Both the position numbers and the translations under genes were made by a program. This document shows, one piece after another, positions 7,812-14,851 of a DNA stretch of 44,138 nucleotides. A model generated the notes under the pieces. It was not told where the DNA came from and ran no database searches. It worked only from the letters and a program-made list of their open reading frames with translations. Positions within the stretch are counted from its first letter, which is position 1. Every line of letters starts with the position of its first letter. The stretch comes from Thermoguttaceae bacterium (lineage in GTDB: Bacteria > Planctomycetota > Planctomycetia > Pirellulales > Thermoguttaceae), in the NCBI GenBank assembly GCA_017937685.1, contig JAGBDD010000145.1:1-44138 (forward strand). Reading direction: 5' to 3'.

Positions 7812-9062
7812 ATGGAAGCGAAAAATCGGATTGAAGTTTTTGACAACGGACTCGCGTTGATCGCCGAAGAGGCGCCGTGGAGCGAAGCGATTTCGTTCGC
7901 GATTCGGACGCCCGCGGGGTCGATTTACAATCCGCCGGGAAAGGCCGGGTTGGCGAGCTTGACGTGCGAGATGACGACGCGCGGCGCGGGCGGGCTCGGG
8001 AACCGCGAGTTCTTGGAAACGCTCGAAAACCTCGGCGTCGAGTCGTCGGAGTCGACGTCGCAGTCGTATATGTCGATCGGCGCGGTCGGATTGGCGGAAC
8101 ATTGGGAACGTTCGCTCGAACTCCTGACGGCGCAACTCCGCGACCCGATCTTTCCGGAGGACGAACTCGAATCTTGTCGCCAAATTCAGTTGCAAGAAAT
8201 CGCCGCGATCGAAGACGAACCGGCGCGCAAAACGCTGATCGAGTTGGGAAGGATTTTTTATCCCGACCCGTTCGGGCGTCCGAGTTTCGGCGACGTCGAG
8301 TCGGTGAACGCGCTGACGATCGACGACGTTCGCGACTTCCACCGCCGCTTTTTCCGCCCGAACGGAACGGTCGTCGCGGTTTCCGGACGTTTTGATTGGG
8401 AGCGCGTTCGCGACAAGGTCGCGGCGCTTTTCGGCGATTGGAAACCGGTCGAAACGGCGGAAATCGTTCCGGTCGCGTCGACGACGTCGACCGTTCATCG
8501 CGAAACCGACTCGGCGCAAACGCATATCGGGCTGGCGTTCGAAACGATTCCGTTCGGCGACCCGGAGTATCATCGCGCTTGGGGCGGCGTCGAGGTGTTG
8601 AGCGGCGGGATGAGTTCGCGGCTCTTCACGGAGGCGCGCGAGAAACGGGGGCTCTGCTATTCGGTTTTCGCGTCGTACAACACGCACCGCGATTTCGGCG
8701 GCGTCTTCTGTTATTGCGGAACGACGGCGGAACGGGCGCAAGAGTCGCTCGACGTGATCGTCGGCGAAATCGACCGTTTGCGTTTCGACCCGCCGACCGA
8801 AAGCGAAATGGAGCGAATGAAAATCCGGGCGAAGAGCGGACTCGTAATGCAGCGCGAGTCGACGACGGCGCGCGCCGGAGCGATCGTTCGCGACTGGACG
8901 TATTTGGGAAAAATCCGCTCCTTCGACGAGACGATGGCGAGTATCGACGCGCTGACGAGCGAATCGATCGCGTCCTATTACGAGGAGCGCGGCGAACGGA
9001 AGTTCCGGCTCGCGACGTCCGGTCAAACGCCGCTGAAACTCGACGAAGCGCGCCTCTTCTAA
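7812..9062 (+). CDS. M16-family (pitrilysin-like) protein lacking the zinc motif
   Basis: A 416-residue protein starting at the ATG at 7812 (MEAKNRIEVFDNGLALIAEE). The frame is open upstream but reads as low-complexity Arg-rich sequence. It has the two half-domains of an M16B peptidase. In the first half the place of the zinc site HxxEH is taken by LASLTCEMTTRG, so the metal-binding His residues are absent. The second half keeps LSGGMSSRLFTEAREKRGLCYSVFASY, which carries the Arg/Tyr pair of the non-catalytic partner subunit in heterodimeric M16B enzymes. It probably needs a separate HxxEH subunit, which is not in this window, or acts as a non-peptidase. There is no signal peptide, and a strong terminator follows. 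Confidence 0.85.
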   Translation: MEAKNRIEVFDNGLALIAEEAPWSEAISFAIRTPAGSIYNPPGKAGLASLTCEMTTRGAGGLGNREFLETLENLGVESSESTSQSYMSIGAVGLAEHWERSLELLTAQLRDPIFPEDELESCRQIQLQEIAAIEDEPARKTLIELGRIFYPDPFGRPSFGDVESVNALTIDDVRDFHRRFFRPNGTVVAVSGRFDWERVRDKVAALFGDWKPVETAEIVPVASTTSTVHRETDSAQTHIGLAFETIPFGDPEYHRAWGGVEVLSGGMSSRLFTEAREKRGLCYSVFASYNTHRDFGGVFCYCGTTAERAQESLDVIVGEIDRLRFDPPTESEMERMKIRAKSGLVMQRESTTARAGAIVRDWTYLGKIRSFDETMASIDALTSESIASYYEERGERKFRLATSGQTPLKLDEARLF

Positions 9063-9130
9063 ACGGCGCCTTAACCGTTTAATAAATTAATAAGGGTAAA
9101 CCGACGGTTCGCCGTCGCGCAAGAATTGAA

Positions 9131-9169
9131 AACCGGGAACGCGTCGCGTCGGGCGTTCCCGGTTTTTTT
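9131..9169 (+). terminator. Intrinsic terminator after the M16-family gene
   Basis: ACCGGGAACGC and GCGTTCCCGGT form a perfect 11-bp stem around a 10-nt loop and run into seven T residues. Confidence 0.9.
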
Positions 9170-9181
9170 GTCGTTGTCGCC

Positions 9182-9430
9182 GGGAGGTTTTGCCGGTTTT
9201 AGACGATTTAACGGTTTTGTCGGCGCCGTTGAGAGGCTTTGGCGGTTTTAGCGGTTTTGTCGTCGTCGCCGTCGAGAGACTTTGGCGGTTTTAGCGGTTT
9301 TATTGCCGTCGCCGTCGAGAGACTTTAGCGGGTTTAACGATTTTGTCGTCGTCGCCGCCGAGAGACTTTAACGGGTTTAACGATTTTGTCGCCGTCGCCG
9401 CCGAGAGACTTTAACGGGTTTAACGGTTTT
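9182..9430. repeat. 43-bp tandem repeat array, about 4.7 clear copies
   Basis: GAGAGRCTTT recurs at 9231, 9274, 9317, 9360 and 9403, exactly 43 bp apart. Units share GCGGTTTTAGCGGTTTT or its variant CGGGTTTAACGATTTT plus a GTCGTCGCCG stretch. A looser copy occupies 9182-9230. The array fills most of the gap between two converging genes, and its last copy overlaps the stop codon of the flavin-protein gene. There are no variable spacers, so it is not a CRISPR. Confidence 0.92.
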
Positions 9431-9887
9431 CTTTGCAGCTCAACCGCTCGACGTCGAGGCGAACGACCGCGACCGCGTCGAGAGCGTCGTCGAACTTCCA
9501 ATCGCGAACGCCCGCCGTCTTATTGAGAATCGCCGTTAATCCCCGGCGTTTTTCGGCGACGTCGGCGAGTTCCGTCGCGACGGCGACCCCGACGACGCTC
9601 CGGTACCGCGCCGAAAAAGCGCAAGGCGTCGGCCCCTCGACCAGCTCGAACCCGGCGTCGAGTTCGAAGCCGACGCGCGGATTCCGGCGGATAACGTCGA
9701 GTTTGCGTCCGGCGCGAGCGGAGTGAAAATAGAAAACGCGCCGTCCGTCGATAATTTCGGCGCCGAAATTGACCGGAACGACGTAAACTTCGCCGTCGTC
9801 GTTCAGGCCGAGTCGCAAAACGGCGGATTCGGCGATTATCTCTTCGATTCGGGTCGGGTCGACGACTTCGCGGTCGCGGCGGCGCAT
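9420..9887 (-). CDS. Pyridoxamine 5'-phosphate oxidase-like (NimA-type) flavin protein
   Basis: A 155-residue soluble protein starting at 9885-9887 (MRRRDREVVDP), preceded by AAAGGAA. It has the split-barrel FMN-binding fold of the Pyridox_ox_2/NimA group: LRLGLNDDGEVYVVPVNFG, RRVFYFHSARAGRKLDVIRRNPRVGFELD, then a C-terminal region containing ILNKTAG. Relatives include 5-nitroimidazole reductases and other small flavin reductases. The actual substrate cannot be told. The last codons lie in the 43-bp tandem array, so the C-terminus (RLSCKENR) may vary with the array. A palindromic AT element sits about 90 bp upstream. Confidence 0.85.
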   Translation of the reverse strand: MRRRDREVVDPTRIEEIIAESAVLRLGLNDDGEVYVVPVNFGAEIIDGRRVFYFHSARAGRKLDVIRRNPRVGFELDAGFELVEGPTPCAFSARYRSVVGVAVATELADVAEKRRGLTAILNKTAGVRDWKFDDALDAVAVVRLDVERLSCKENR

Positions 9888-9976
9888 TGGGGACGGTTCC
9901 TTTCGGGTTAAAATAAGGGAAAAGGGAAGGAACGGGAAGGTTAAAACGGACGCGGAAACAGGCGCGCTCGACGGCG

Positions 9977-9993
9977 CTATTAATATTATTGAC
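9977..9993. promoter_or_regulatory. AT-rich palindromic element, copy 2
   Basis: CTATTAATATTATTGAC, followed by AAAATCGG as at copy 1, lies about 90 bp upstream of the flavin-protein start on the minus strand. Confidence 0.4.
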
Positions 9994-10142
9994 AAAATCG
10001 GCGAAACCGAGCGCGACCGACGCGGCGAGTCGAGCGTTTTCGTCGCGTCGGTCGAACGGTCGGTTCGACGGGTTGCGTCGCCGCTTGCTGTCGGGCGTTT
10101 TTGTCGAGTCGGTCGGACGGTCGGTTGAAACGATCGCGGCGA

Positions 10143-12710
10143 TTATTTCGCTTGCATTGGTTCGGCGGGTTGCGTCGACTCTTGCGCTTGCGTCGTTTCG
10201 TCCTTTTGAGCGGTTTCGACGGGTTCCGGAGCGCGGCGCTCGAACCGCCAAATTCCGGCGCCGACGTTCTCCGCTTTCCAAAACGCGCCGTCGCGAACGA
10301 ACTTGACGCCGGTCGCCGATTCCGCCGCCGGAACGCCGTCGACGTAAAGCGCGTCGTCGTCCGAAAGCGCCGGGACGTAAACGTCCGCCTTAACGTTGCC
10401 GGGAAGCGAAACGGCGAGCGAGTAAACCGCGTCGGTCGGACGGGCGATCCGAACTTCGACCGGGCCGCGAATCGTCGGAACGAGCGCGTCGACTCGCTTC
10501 AAACCGGCGATTTGCGGCTTGACCCGAAGCGTCGCGAAACCGGGGCTCGTCGGTTCGACGCCGACCAACTTGCGCGGAATAACGTTCGCCGGCGCCGCGC
10601 CCCAAGCGTGATTCCAGTCTTGGTTCGGCTTGTAACGGTCGTCCCAAGCCTCCAACGAAATCGTCGAGCCGACCCGGAGCATGTTCAGCCAACCGCGCAG
10701 GTCGTCCGCCGCCATCCGCTCGAAACCGTACTCGCCGTCGCCGCCTTCGTAAACGGCGTCGAGCAAAAATTGCGCGCCGTAAACGCTGCAACGCATCCCG
10801 CGCGACCGAACGAACGCCGCGACGCTCGCGACGTTCTCCGCCGGAACGAGCCCGAACGCCAACGGGAACATGTTGCCGTGAAGCGACGCGTGATCGGTCG
10901 CCTCGCCGTCGCGGTAAACGCCCCTTTCGGCGTCGAAAAACGTTTCGTGAAACGCTTTTCGATGTTTTTCGATCTGCGCCGCGAAGAACGCCGCGTCCGC
11001 TTCTTCGCCGAGAATCTCCGCGAACCGCTTCGCCGAGTTCAGCGCGACGTGATGGTAAGCGTTGACGACGACGTTAAAATCGTTAAAAACGAAACCGTCC
11101 GTCTCGCCGGATTCCGCGTTTTCGTTCCCGGCGAGGCCCTTGTGCGGCCAGTCGACGATGTCGCCGAACGGGGAACTCGACCCTTTGAAGTGGAGGGACG
11201 CGAAAAATTCCGGCGTCGTTTTGCCTTTGCGCGTGCTGATCAGGCCGTTATCCTCGGCGAGCGCGACGAGCGTTTTCGCCTTAATATCTTCGTAATAACG
11301 CCGAATATGCCGCGCGTCGCCGGTGTACAAGTAGTCGAACCAAGCGATTTGCGGAATTTGCAGGTGCCATTCGGTCGGCCAAGTCGGGTGGAAAATCAAG
11401 TATTCGAGCGTTACCCGGGCGAGCGAAAACTCGCGGTCGACGCAATAATGACTCAGTTGGTTGGGCAGCGCGTCCCCTTCGTAAGGAATCCGTTCGCGGT
11501 CGCCGTCGACGTAATAGCCCGCGAAGGTCGTCGCCGGGATCGAATAACGGCAAAGGTCCCAAACGCGGTTGAGGCGGGCGTCGTCGCAGTCGAAATAGGA
11601 CGCCGAGACGTCGAACGGGTACGTAACCGTTTCGCGAGCGACCGAGCAAACGACCGGCTCCGGCGCCGCGTCGAAGAGGGAGCCGGTTTCGGTCGCGTCG
11701 ATTTTATCGGTTTTGTCGGCGTCGACGGTCGAAGCGGGCAAAATCTCGACTTCGGCGTATCGGAACGGCATCACTTCGCCGACGTAATCGGGCATTAAGA
11801 CGGCGGCGCCGCTCGAGTTGCGCTTGTCGACGCGGGTCTTGATCGAGTAAAATTGACGCCCGGTTTGGAGCGGCAGGCGGTACTCCCAATAGCGCGTCGA
11901 CCCGGCGGGCTTGCGGTCGACTCGACCGTCTTTAATCCGTTCGCCGACTCGAACGAGCGCGACGCGACCGGCGGCTTTCGAGTCGATTTCGACCCGAATT
12001 TGCCCGAACGAAGCGCGCCCGAAGTCGTAAAACGTCGTTCGGTCGTCGAGCGGCGTCGCGCTTTGCGGACGGTCGACCTTTTTGACGAGCGGGTAACGGC
12101 TCGCGCCGCTTTCGTCGAGCGTCGCGGCGGTTTGGAACGCTTTGATCGCCGACCAATCGGACGGCGCGTCGGTTTCGTCCCAAGTTTGGACGCGCCAATA
12201 ATAAACGGTCGACGGTTTGAGCGGCTCGGAACCGCCGAACGGAACCGCGGTCGACTCCGCGCCCGGGGTTTTGCCGGAGTCCCAAACGTCCGGCGCGCCC
12301 TTCGACTCGGCGAGAATCGAGCGGTCGGTCGCGATTTGAATCCGCCAAGCGGACTGCGCCGCGCCGCGCTTCGGCGCCGGAACGACCCAAGAAAACGCCG
12401 GACGCGACGAGCGAATCTCCGCGACTTGCAGCCGCTCGACCGCTTTCGGGACGTCGGCCAACGTCAGTTGCGTCGGATAGCCGTCGCGCCAAACGACGTC
12501 GGTCTTTTCGAGCAAATCGACGAGCAACTTCGTCGGCGCGGTCGCAACCGGCGTCGCGACCGGAGCCGCGGGTTGCGCCGAAGCGGAGAGCGCGAACGAC
12601 GAAAACGCCGTCGCGGTCGCTAAAACCGTTAAAATCGGCGCGACCGTTTGAAAGGACGCAAGGGAAGAAAGGGCGCGTCGGAAAAGTCGACGCAAAGAAC
12701 GCGAACGCAT
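10143..12710 (-). CDS. Secreted alpha-L-rhamnosidase (GH78)
   Basis: An 855-residue exported enzyme. The ATG at 12708-12710 follows AGGAGG, one of the best ribosome-binding sites here. Signal peptide is about residues 1-45 (AxA site near SASAQ). A fibronectin-like N-terminal region (SRPAFSWVVPAPKRG, YYWRVQTWDE) is followed by the (alpha/alpha)6 barrel. The barrel shows FAGYYVDGDRERIPYEGDAL (about 400-417, holding the catalytic acid region), WPTEWHLQIPQIAW, LHGNMFPLAFGLV, STISLEAWDD and DWNHAWGAAP (about 685-705). A C-terminal beta-sandwich with the SPGFATLRVKPQIAGL motif closes it. GH78 enzymes release L-rhamnose from pectin, glycosides or exopolysaccharide. The C-terminal tail is Gln/Pro/Glu-rich. 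A consensus promoter lies upstream. Confidence 0.9.
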   Translation of the reverse strand: MRSRSLRRLFRRALSSLASFQTVAPILTVLATATAFSSFALSASAQPAAPVATPVATAPTKLLVDLLEKTDVVWRDGYPTQLTLADVPKAVERLQVAEIRSSRPAFSWVVPAPKRGAAQSAWRIQIATDRSILAESKGAPDVWDSGKTPGAESTAVPFGGSEPLKPSTVYYWRVQTWDETDAPSDWSAIKAFQTAATLDESGASRYPLVKKVDRPQSATPLDDRTTFYDFGRASFGQIRVEIDSKAAGRVALVRVGERIKDGRVDRKPAGSTRYWEYRLPLQTGRQFYSIKTRVDKRNSSGAAVLMPDYVGEVMPFRYAEVEILPASTVDADKTDKIDATETGSLFDAAPEPVVCSVARETVTYPFDVSASYFDCDDARLNRVWDLCRYSIPATTFAGYYVDGDRERIPYEGDALPNQLSHYCVDREFSLARVTLEYLIFHPTWPTEWHLQIPQIAWFDYLYTGDARHIRRYYEDIKAKTLVALAEDNGLISTRKGKTTPEFFASLHFKGSSSPFGDIVDWPHKGLAGNENAESGETDGFVFNDFNVVVNAYHHVALNSAKRFAEILGEEADAAFFAAQIEKHRKAFHETFFDAERGVYRDGEATDHASLHGNMFPLAFGLVPAENVASVAAFVRSRGMRCSVYGAQFLLDAVYEGGDGEYGFERMAADDLRGWLNMLRVGSTISLEAWDDRYKPNQDWNHAWGAAPANVIPRKLVGVEPTSPGFATLRVKPQIAGLKRVDALVPTIRGPVEVRIARPTDAVYSLAVSLPGNVKADVYVPALSDDDALYVDGVPAAESATGVKFVRDGAFWKAENVGAGIWRFERRAPEPVETAQKDETTQAQESTQPAEPMQAK

Positions 12711-12834
12711 AAAAACCTCCTAAATTAAAGCGGAACGACGCGGCGGTCGGCGAGTTGGGGAAATAAAAAAAAATCGGCAAAACCGGCCTTTCCTCCGAAA
12801 CGGCGCGTTCGTCGGCGGCGCAAGGAACGCTACT

Positions 12835-12863
12835 ATTGTACGACGCCGCGAATCGTTTGTCAA
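12835..12863 (-). promoter_or_regulatory. Consensus sigma70 promoter for the rhamnosidase
   Basis: On the minus strand TTGACA (12858-12863) is separated by exactly 17 bp from TACAAT (12835-12840). The transcript would carry a leader of about 115 nt before the GH78 start. Confidence 0.8.
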
Positions 12864-12889
12864 ACGGAAAGACGGCGCGTTCCCCCCGC

Positions 12890-12917
12890 TTGACGACGGG
12901 AAAAAATCGAGTACAAT
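12890..12917 (+). promoter_or_regulatory. Sigma70 promoter reading toward tRNA-Ser
   Basis: TTGACG (12890-12895), 16-bp spacer and TACAAT (12912-12917) on the plus strand, back to back with the rhamnosidase promoter. It would transcribe the tRNA fragment and the tRNA-Ser with a leader of about 160 nt. A second TATAAT at 13026-13031 has no good -35. Confidence 0.65.
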
Positions 12918-13029
12918 AAGTTTTGGTCGAACGCGTTTTTCCGGTTGTAACGGCTTCCGCTTCGACGGGGAAAGACGGCGAAAAGACGCGTTTTTGTCGG
13001 CGCGTTCGTTGAAGTTGTTTCCCCTTATA

Positions 13030-13050
13030 ATAAGGACGAGCGCCCGAGCG
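13030..13050 (+). repeat. Duplicated 5' end of tRNA-Ser
   Basis: The 21 bp match 13079-13099 (start of the tRNA-Ser gene plus 4 bp upstream) with one mismatch, offset 49 bp. It covers the acceptor 5' strand GGACGAG and the first D-arm bases. No anticodon arm or 3' half follows, so this is a remnant rather than a tRNA. Confidence 0.85.
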
Positions 13051-13082
13051 TTTTTGTTCGCGCGTTCGGCTTAATTAGATAA

Positions 13083-13168
13083 GGACGAGTGCCCGAGCGG
13101 TTTAAGGGACCGGTCTTGAAAACCGGCGACGGTTTCCCCGTCCGCGGGTTCGAATCCCGCCTCGTCCG
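13083..13168 (+). tRNA. tRNA-Ser (UGA anticodon)
   Basis: An 86-nt class II tRNA. Acceptor strands GGACGAG and CTCGTCC pair perfectly and G is the discriminator base. The anticodon loop CTTGAAA, with TGA at 13117-13119, sits on a CCGGT/ACCGG stem. A variable arm follows, then a T-arm GCGGGTTCGAATCCCGC. It decodes UCA and, by wobble, other UCN serine codons. CCA is not encoded. The long variable arm supports serine. Confidence 0.97.
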
Positions 13169-13232
13169 CTCATTTTTGCGTCGACGACGAGAACGTCGAA
13201 AAAATTTAAACCTTAACGCGGCCTTAAGGAAA

Positions 13233-13268
13233 GGCGCGCGTTTGCAAGCGCGCCGCGTCGTCGTTTCT
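13233..13268 (+). terminator. Terminator-like hairpin after tRNA-Ser
   Basis: GGCGCGC and GCGCGCC pair around an 8-nt loop, followed by GCGTCGTCGTTTCTTGG. The same GTTTCTT tail follows hairpins at 23831-23862 and, on the minus strand, 40437-40475. Confidence 0.55.
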
Positions 13269-13425
13269 TGGAAGACTCGACGGCGAAACGGCGCGTTTTT
13301 GTTAAAGTTCGTTCGTCGAACGGTTCGATATTTCCGGTAAATACGCGTCGACGGCGCGATGGATTTTGCGTTTGGCGCCCCGAACGTCGACGGAGCGCGG
13401 GTTGAGAAATTGATTAACGCGACAA

Positions 13426-14580
13426 ATGATGAAACCGAACGACCAATTTAACGCGACGTTCCGACGAACCGCGTTCCTTGCGGCGACCTTGCTGCCGACC
13501 GCTTTTCTCGGCGGCGTCGGGGAAGCGAACGGCGCGACTTCTAAAGCGTTTCCGAACGCGGGCGCGCCGATTTACGTTGCGAACAACGTCGGTTCGGAAC
13601 CGTTGGGAACCCCGATCGCGGCGTCCGGCGAAAACGCGGCGAACGTTGTCGAAAAAGAAGCGTCGCCCGTCGTTTCGAGCGTAAAATACCCGGTCGCGCG
13701 TCGAGAAGTCGCTTGGCGCGACGCGCGCGGAGCGCGAATTTCGGCGCTCGTTTTTTATCCGGCGGCGCCTCCGGTCGCGGGCGCGAAGTTCTCGGTTGTC
13801 GTTTACTCGCACGGGCTCGGCGGTTCGGCGGAACGGTTCGCGTATTTGGGCGAAGCCTGGGCGGCGCGCGGCGTCGTAACGCTTTGTTTGCGGCATCCGG
13901 AGAGCGACGAAACCGTCTGGCGCGGCAAATTGCGACCGATGGGCGAATTGAAAGAAGCGTATCGGCATTCTTGGACGGCTCGCGACCGCGCGTTGGCGAT
14001 TCGTTCCGCGATCGATTTTTTGACGACGACGCAAAACGCCGACGGCCCGCTCGGACGCGATCTCGATTTGAATCGCGTCGGCGTCGCCGGGAACGATTTG
14101 GGCGCCCTCGCCGCGCTTCTCGTCGCCGGGCAGCTTCCGCCGGACAACGGCCCGTCGCTGAAAGACCCGCGCGTCGCGGCGACGTTGGCGCTTTCGCCGC
14201 CGGTCTATTGCGACCGACAACAGGGCCGCGTCGTTTATTCGTTGATCGACGCGCCGTTCGCGACTTTCTCCGGAACGAACGACGACGGCGTCGTCGGCGA
14301 CGTGAAAGCGGAACAGCGGCGGATTCCGTTCGACGCCGCGCGGGGAGTCGACCGTTTTCACTTCACGTTGCAGGGCGGCGACCATATGGTGTACGGCGGG
14401 CATCGGTTCCCGACGAAGCAAACGAACGACGCGCGGTATCAGGCGACGATTCGTTCCGCGTCGACCCTCTTTTGGCGCGCTTACTTGTGCGGCGACCCCG
14501 ACGCGGCGAAGGCGTTGCGGTTCGCGCCCGATTCCTCGTTTATGGCGACGGCGAGAAGCGAGCGGATTTTTGAAAATTAA
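13426..14580 (+). CDS. Secreted alpha/beta-hydrolase with GNDLG nucleophile elbow
   Basis: A 384-residue protein with an N-terminal signal sequence (about residues 12-36, RTAFLAATLLPTAFLGG). The fold is that of dienelactone-hydrolase, chlorophyllase or PAF-acetylhydrolase-like enzymes: VVVYSHGLGGSAERF (oxyanion loop, about 125-139), a nucleophile elbow about 220-227, SGTNDDGVV (acid, about 282) and GGDHMVYGG (His, about 317-325). The elbow reads VAGNDLGA, with Asp where GxSxG enzymes have Ser. The protein could use an Asp nucleophile as in dehalogenases and epoxide hydrolases, or be inactive. ATG at 13426 or 13429; no strong ribosome-binding site. It stands alone, with a terminator behind it. 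Confidence 0.8.
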   Translation: MMKPNDQFNATFRRTAFLAATLLPTAFLGGVGEANGATSKAFPNAGAPIYVANNVGSEPLGTPIAASGENAANVVEKEASPVVSSVKYPVARREVAWRDARGARISALVFYPAAPPVAGAKFSVVVYSHGLGGSAERFAYLGEAWAARGVVTLCLRHPESDETVWRGKLRPMGELKEAYRHSWTARDRALAIRSAIDFLTTTQNADGPLGRDLDLNRVGVAGNDLGALAALLVAGQLPPDNGPSLKDPRVAATLALSPPVYCDRQQGRVVYSLIDAPFATFSGTNDDGVVGDVKAEQRRIPFDAARGVDRFHFTLQGGDHMVYGGHRFPTKQTNDARYQATIRSASTLFWRAYLCGDPDAAKALRFAPDSSFMATARSERIFEN

Positions 14581-14591
14581 CCGTCGACGAA

Positions 14592-14623
14592 GCGGCGGCG
14601 TTGAAAAAACGTCGTCGCTTTTT
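14592..14623 (+). terminator. Intrinsic terminator after the alpha/beta-hydrolase
   Basis: GCGGCGGCGTT pairs with AACGTCGTCGC (two G-U pairs) and runs into TTTTT. Confidence 0.75.
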
Positions 14624-14802
14624 CTATTTCAAGGCTTTTTCGACGCGTCTTTTTCGACGGCGTCGCTCGCGTCCGTTCTTTTTAAAAGACGCGAAATTTG
14701 ATAATTGAATAGGTTTGTTGAAAATCGGCTGATTTTTCTTTTGGAACGACGCGGCTTTCGATTCTTTTCGCGGGCTTTTTCGTCGGTTTTTCTCTTTTGG
14801 GC

Positions 14803-14831
14803 TTGATTCGTTTCGCGGTTCTTCGTATACT
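14803..14831 (+). promoter_or_regulatory. Sigma70-type promoter of the LptD-like gene
   Basis: TTGATT (14803-14808), 17-bp spacer and TATACT (14826-14831) lie just upstream of the LptD-like frame. The predicted start of transcription near 14838 leaves only about 14 nt before the first TTG codon. Confidence 0.7.
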
Positions 14832-14851
14832 TCGCCCGTTGTTTTTTCAGC

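Noticed and set aside
9231..9430. CRISPR array
   Set aside because: The 43-bp units are contiguous with no variable spacers, and no cas gene is present.
10101..11798. 565-residue plus-strand frame
   Set aside because: It is antisense to the rhamnosidase and lacks any family motif or signal peptide.
13030..13082. Second tRNA gene
   Set aside because: Only the 5' acceptor and part of the D arm are duplicated; there is no anticodon stem or T arm.
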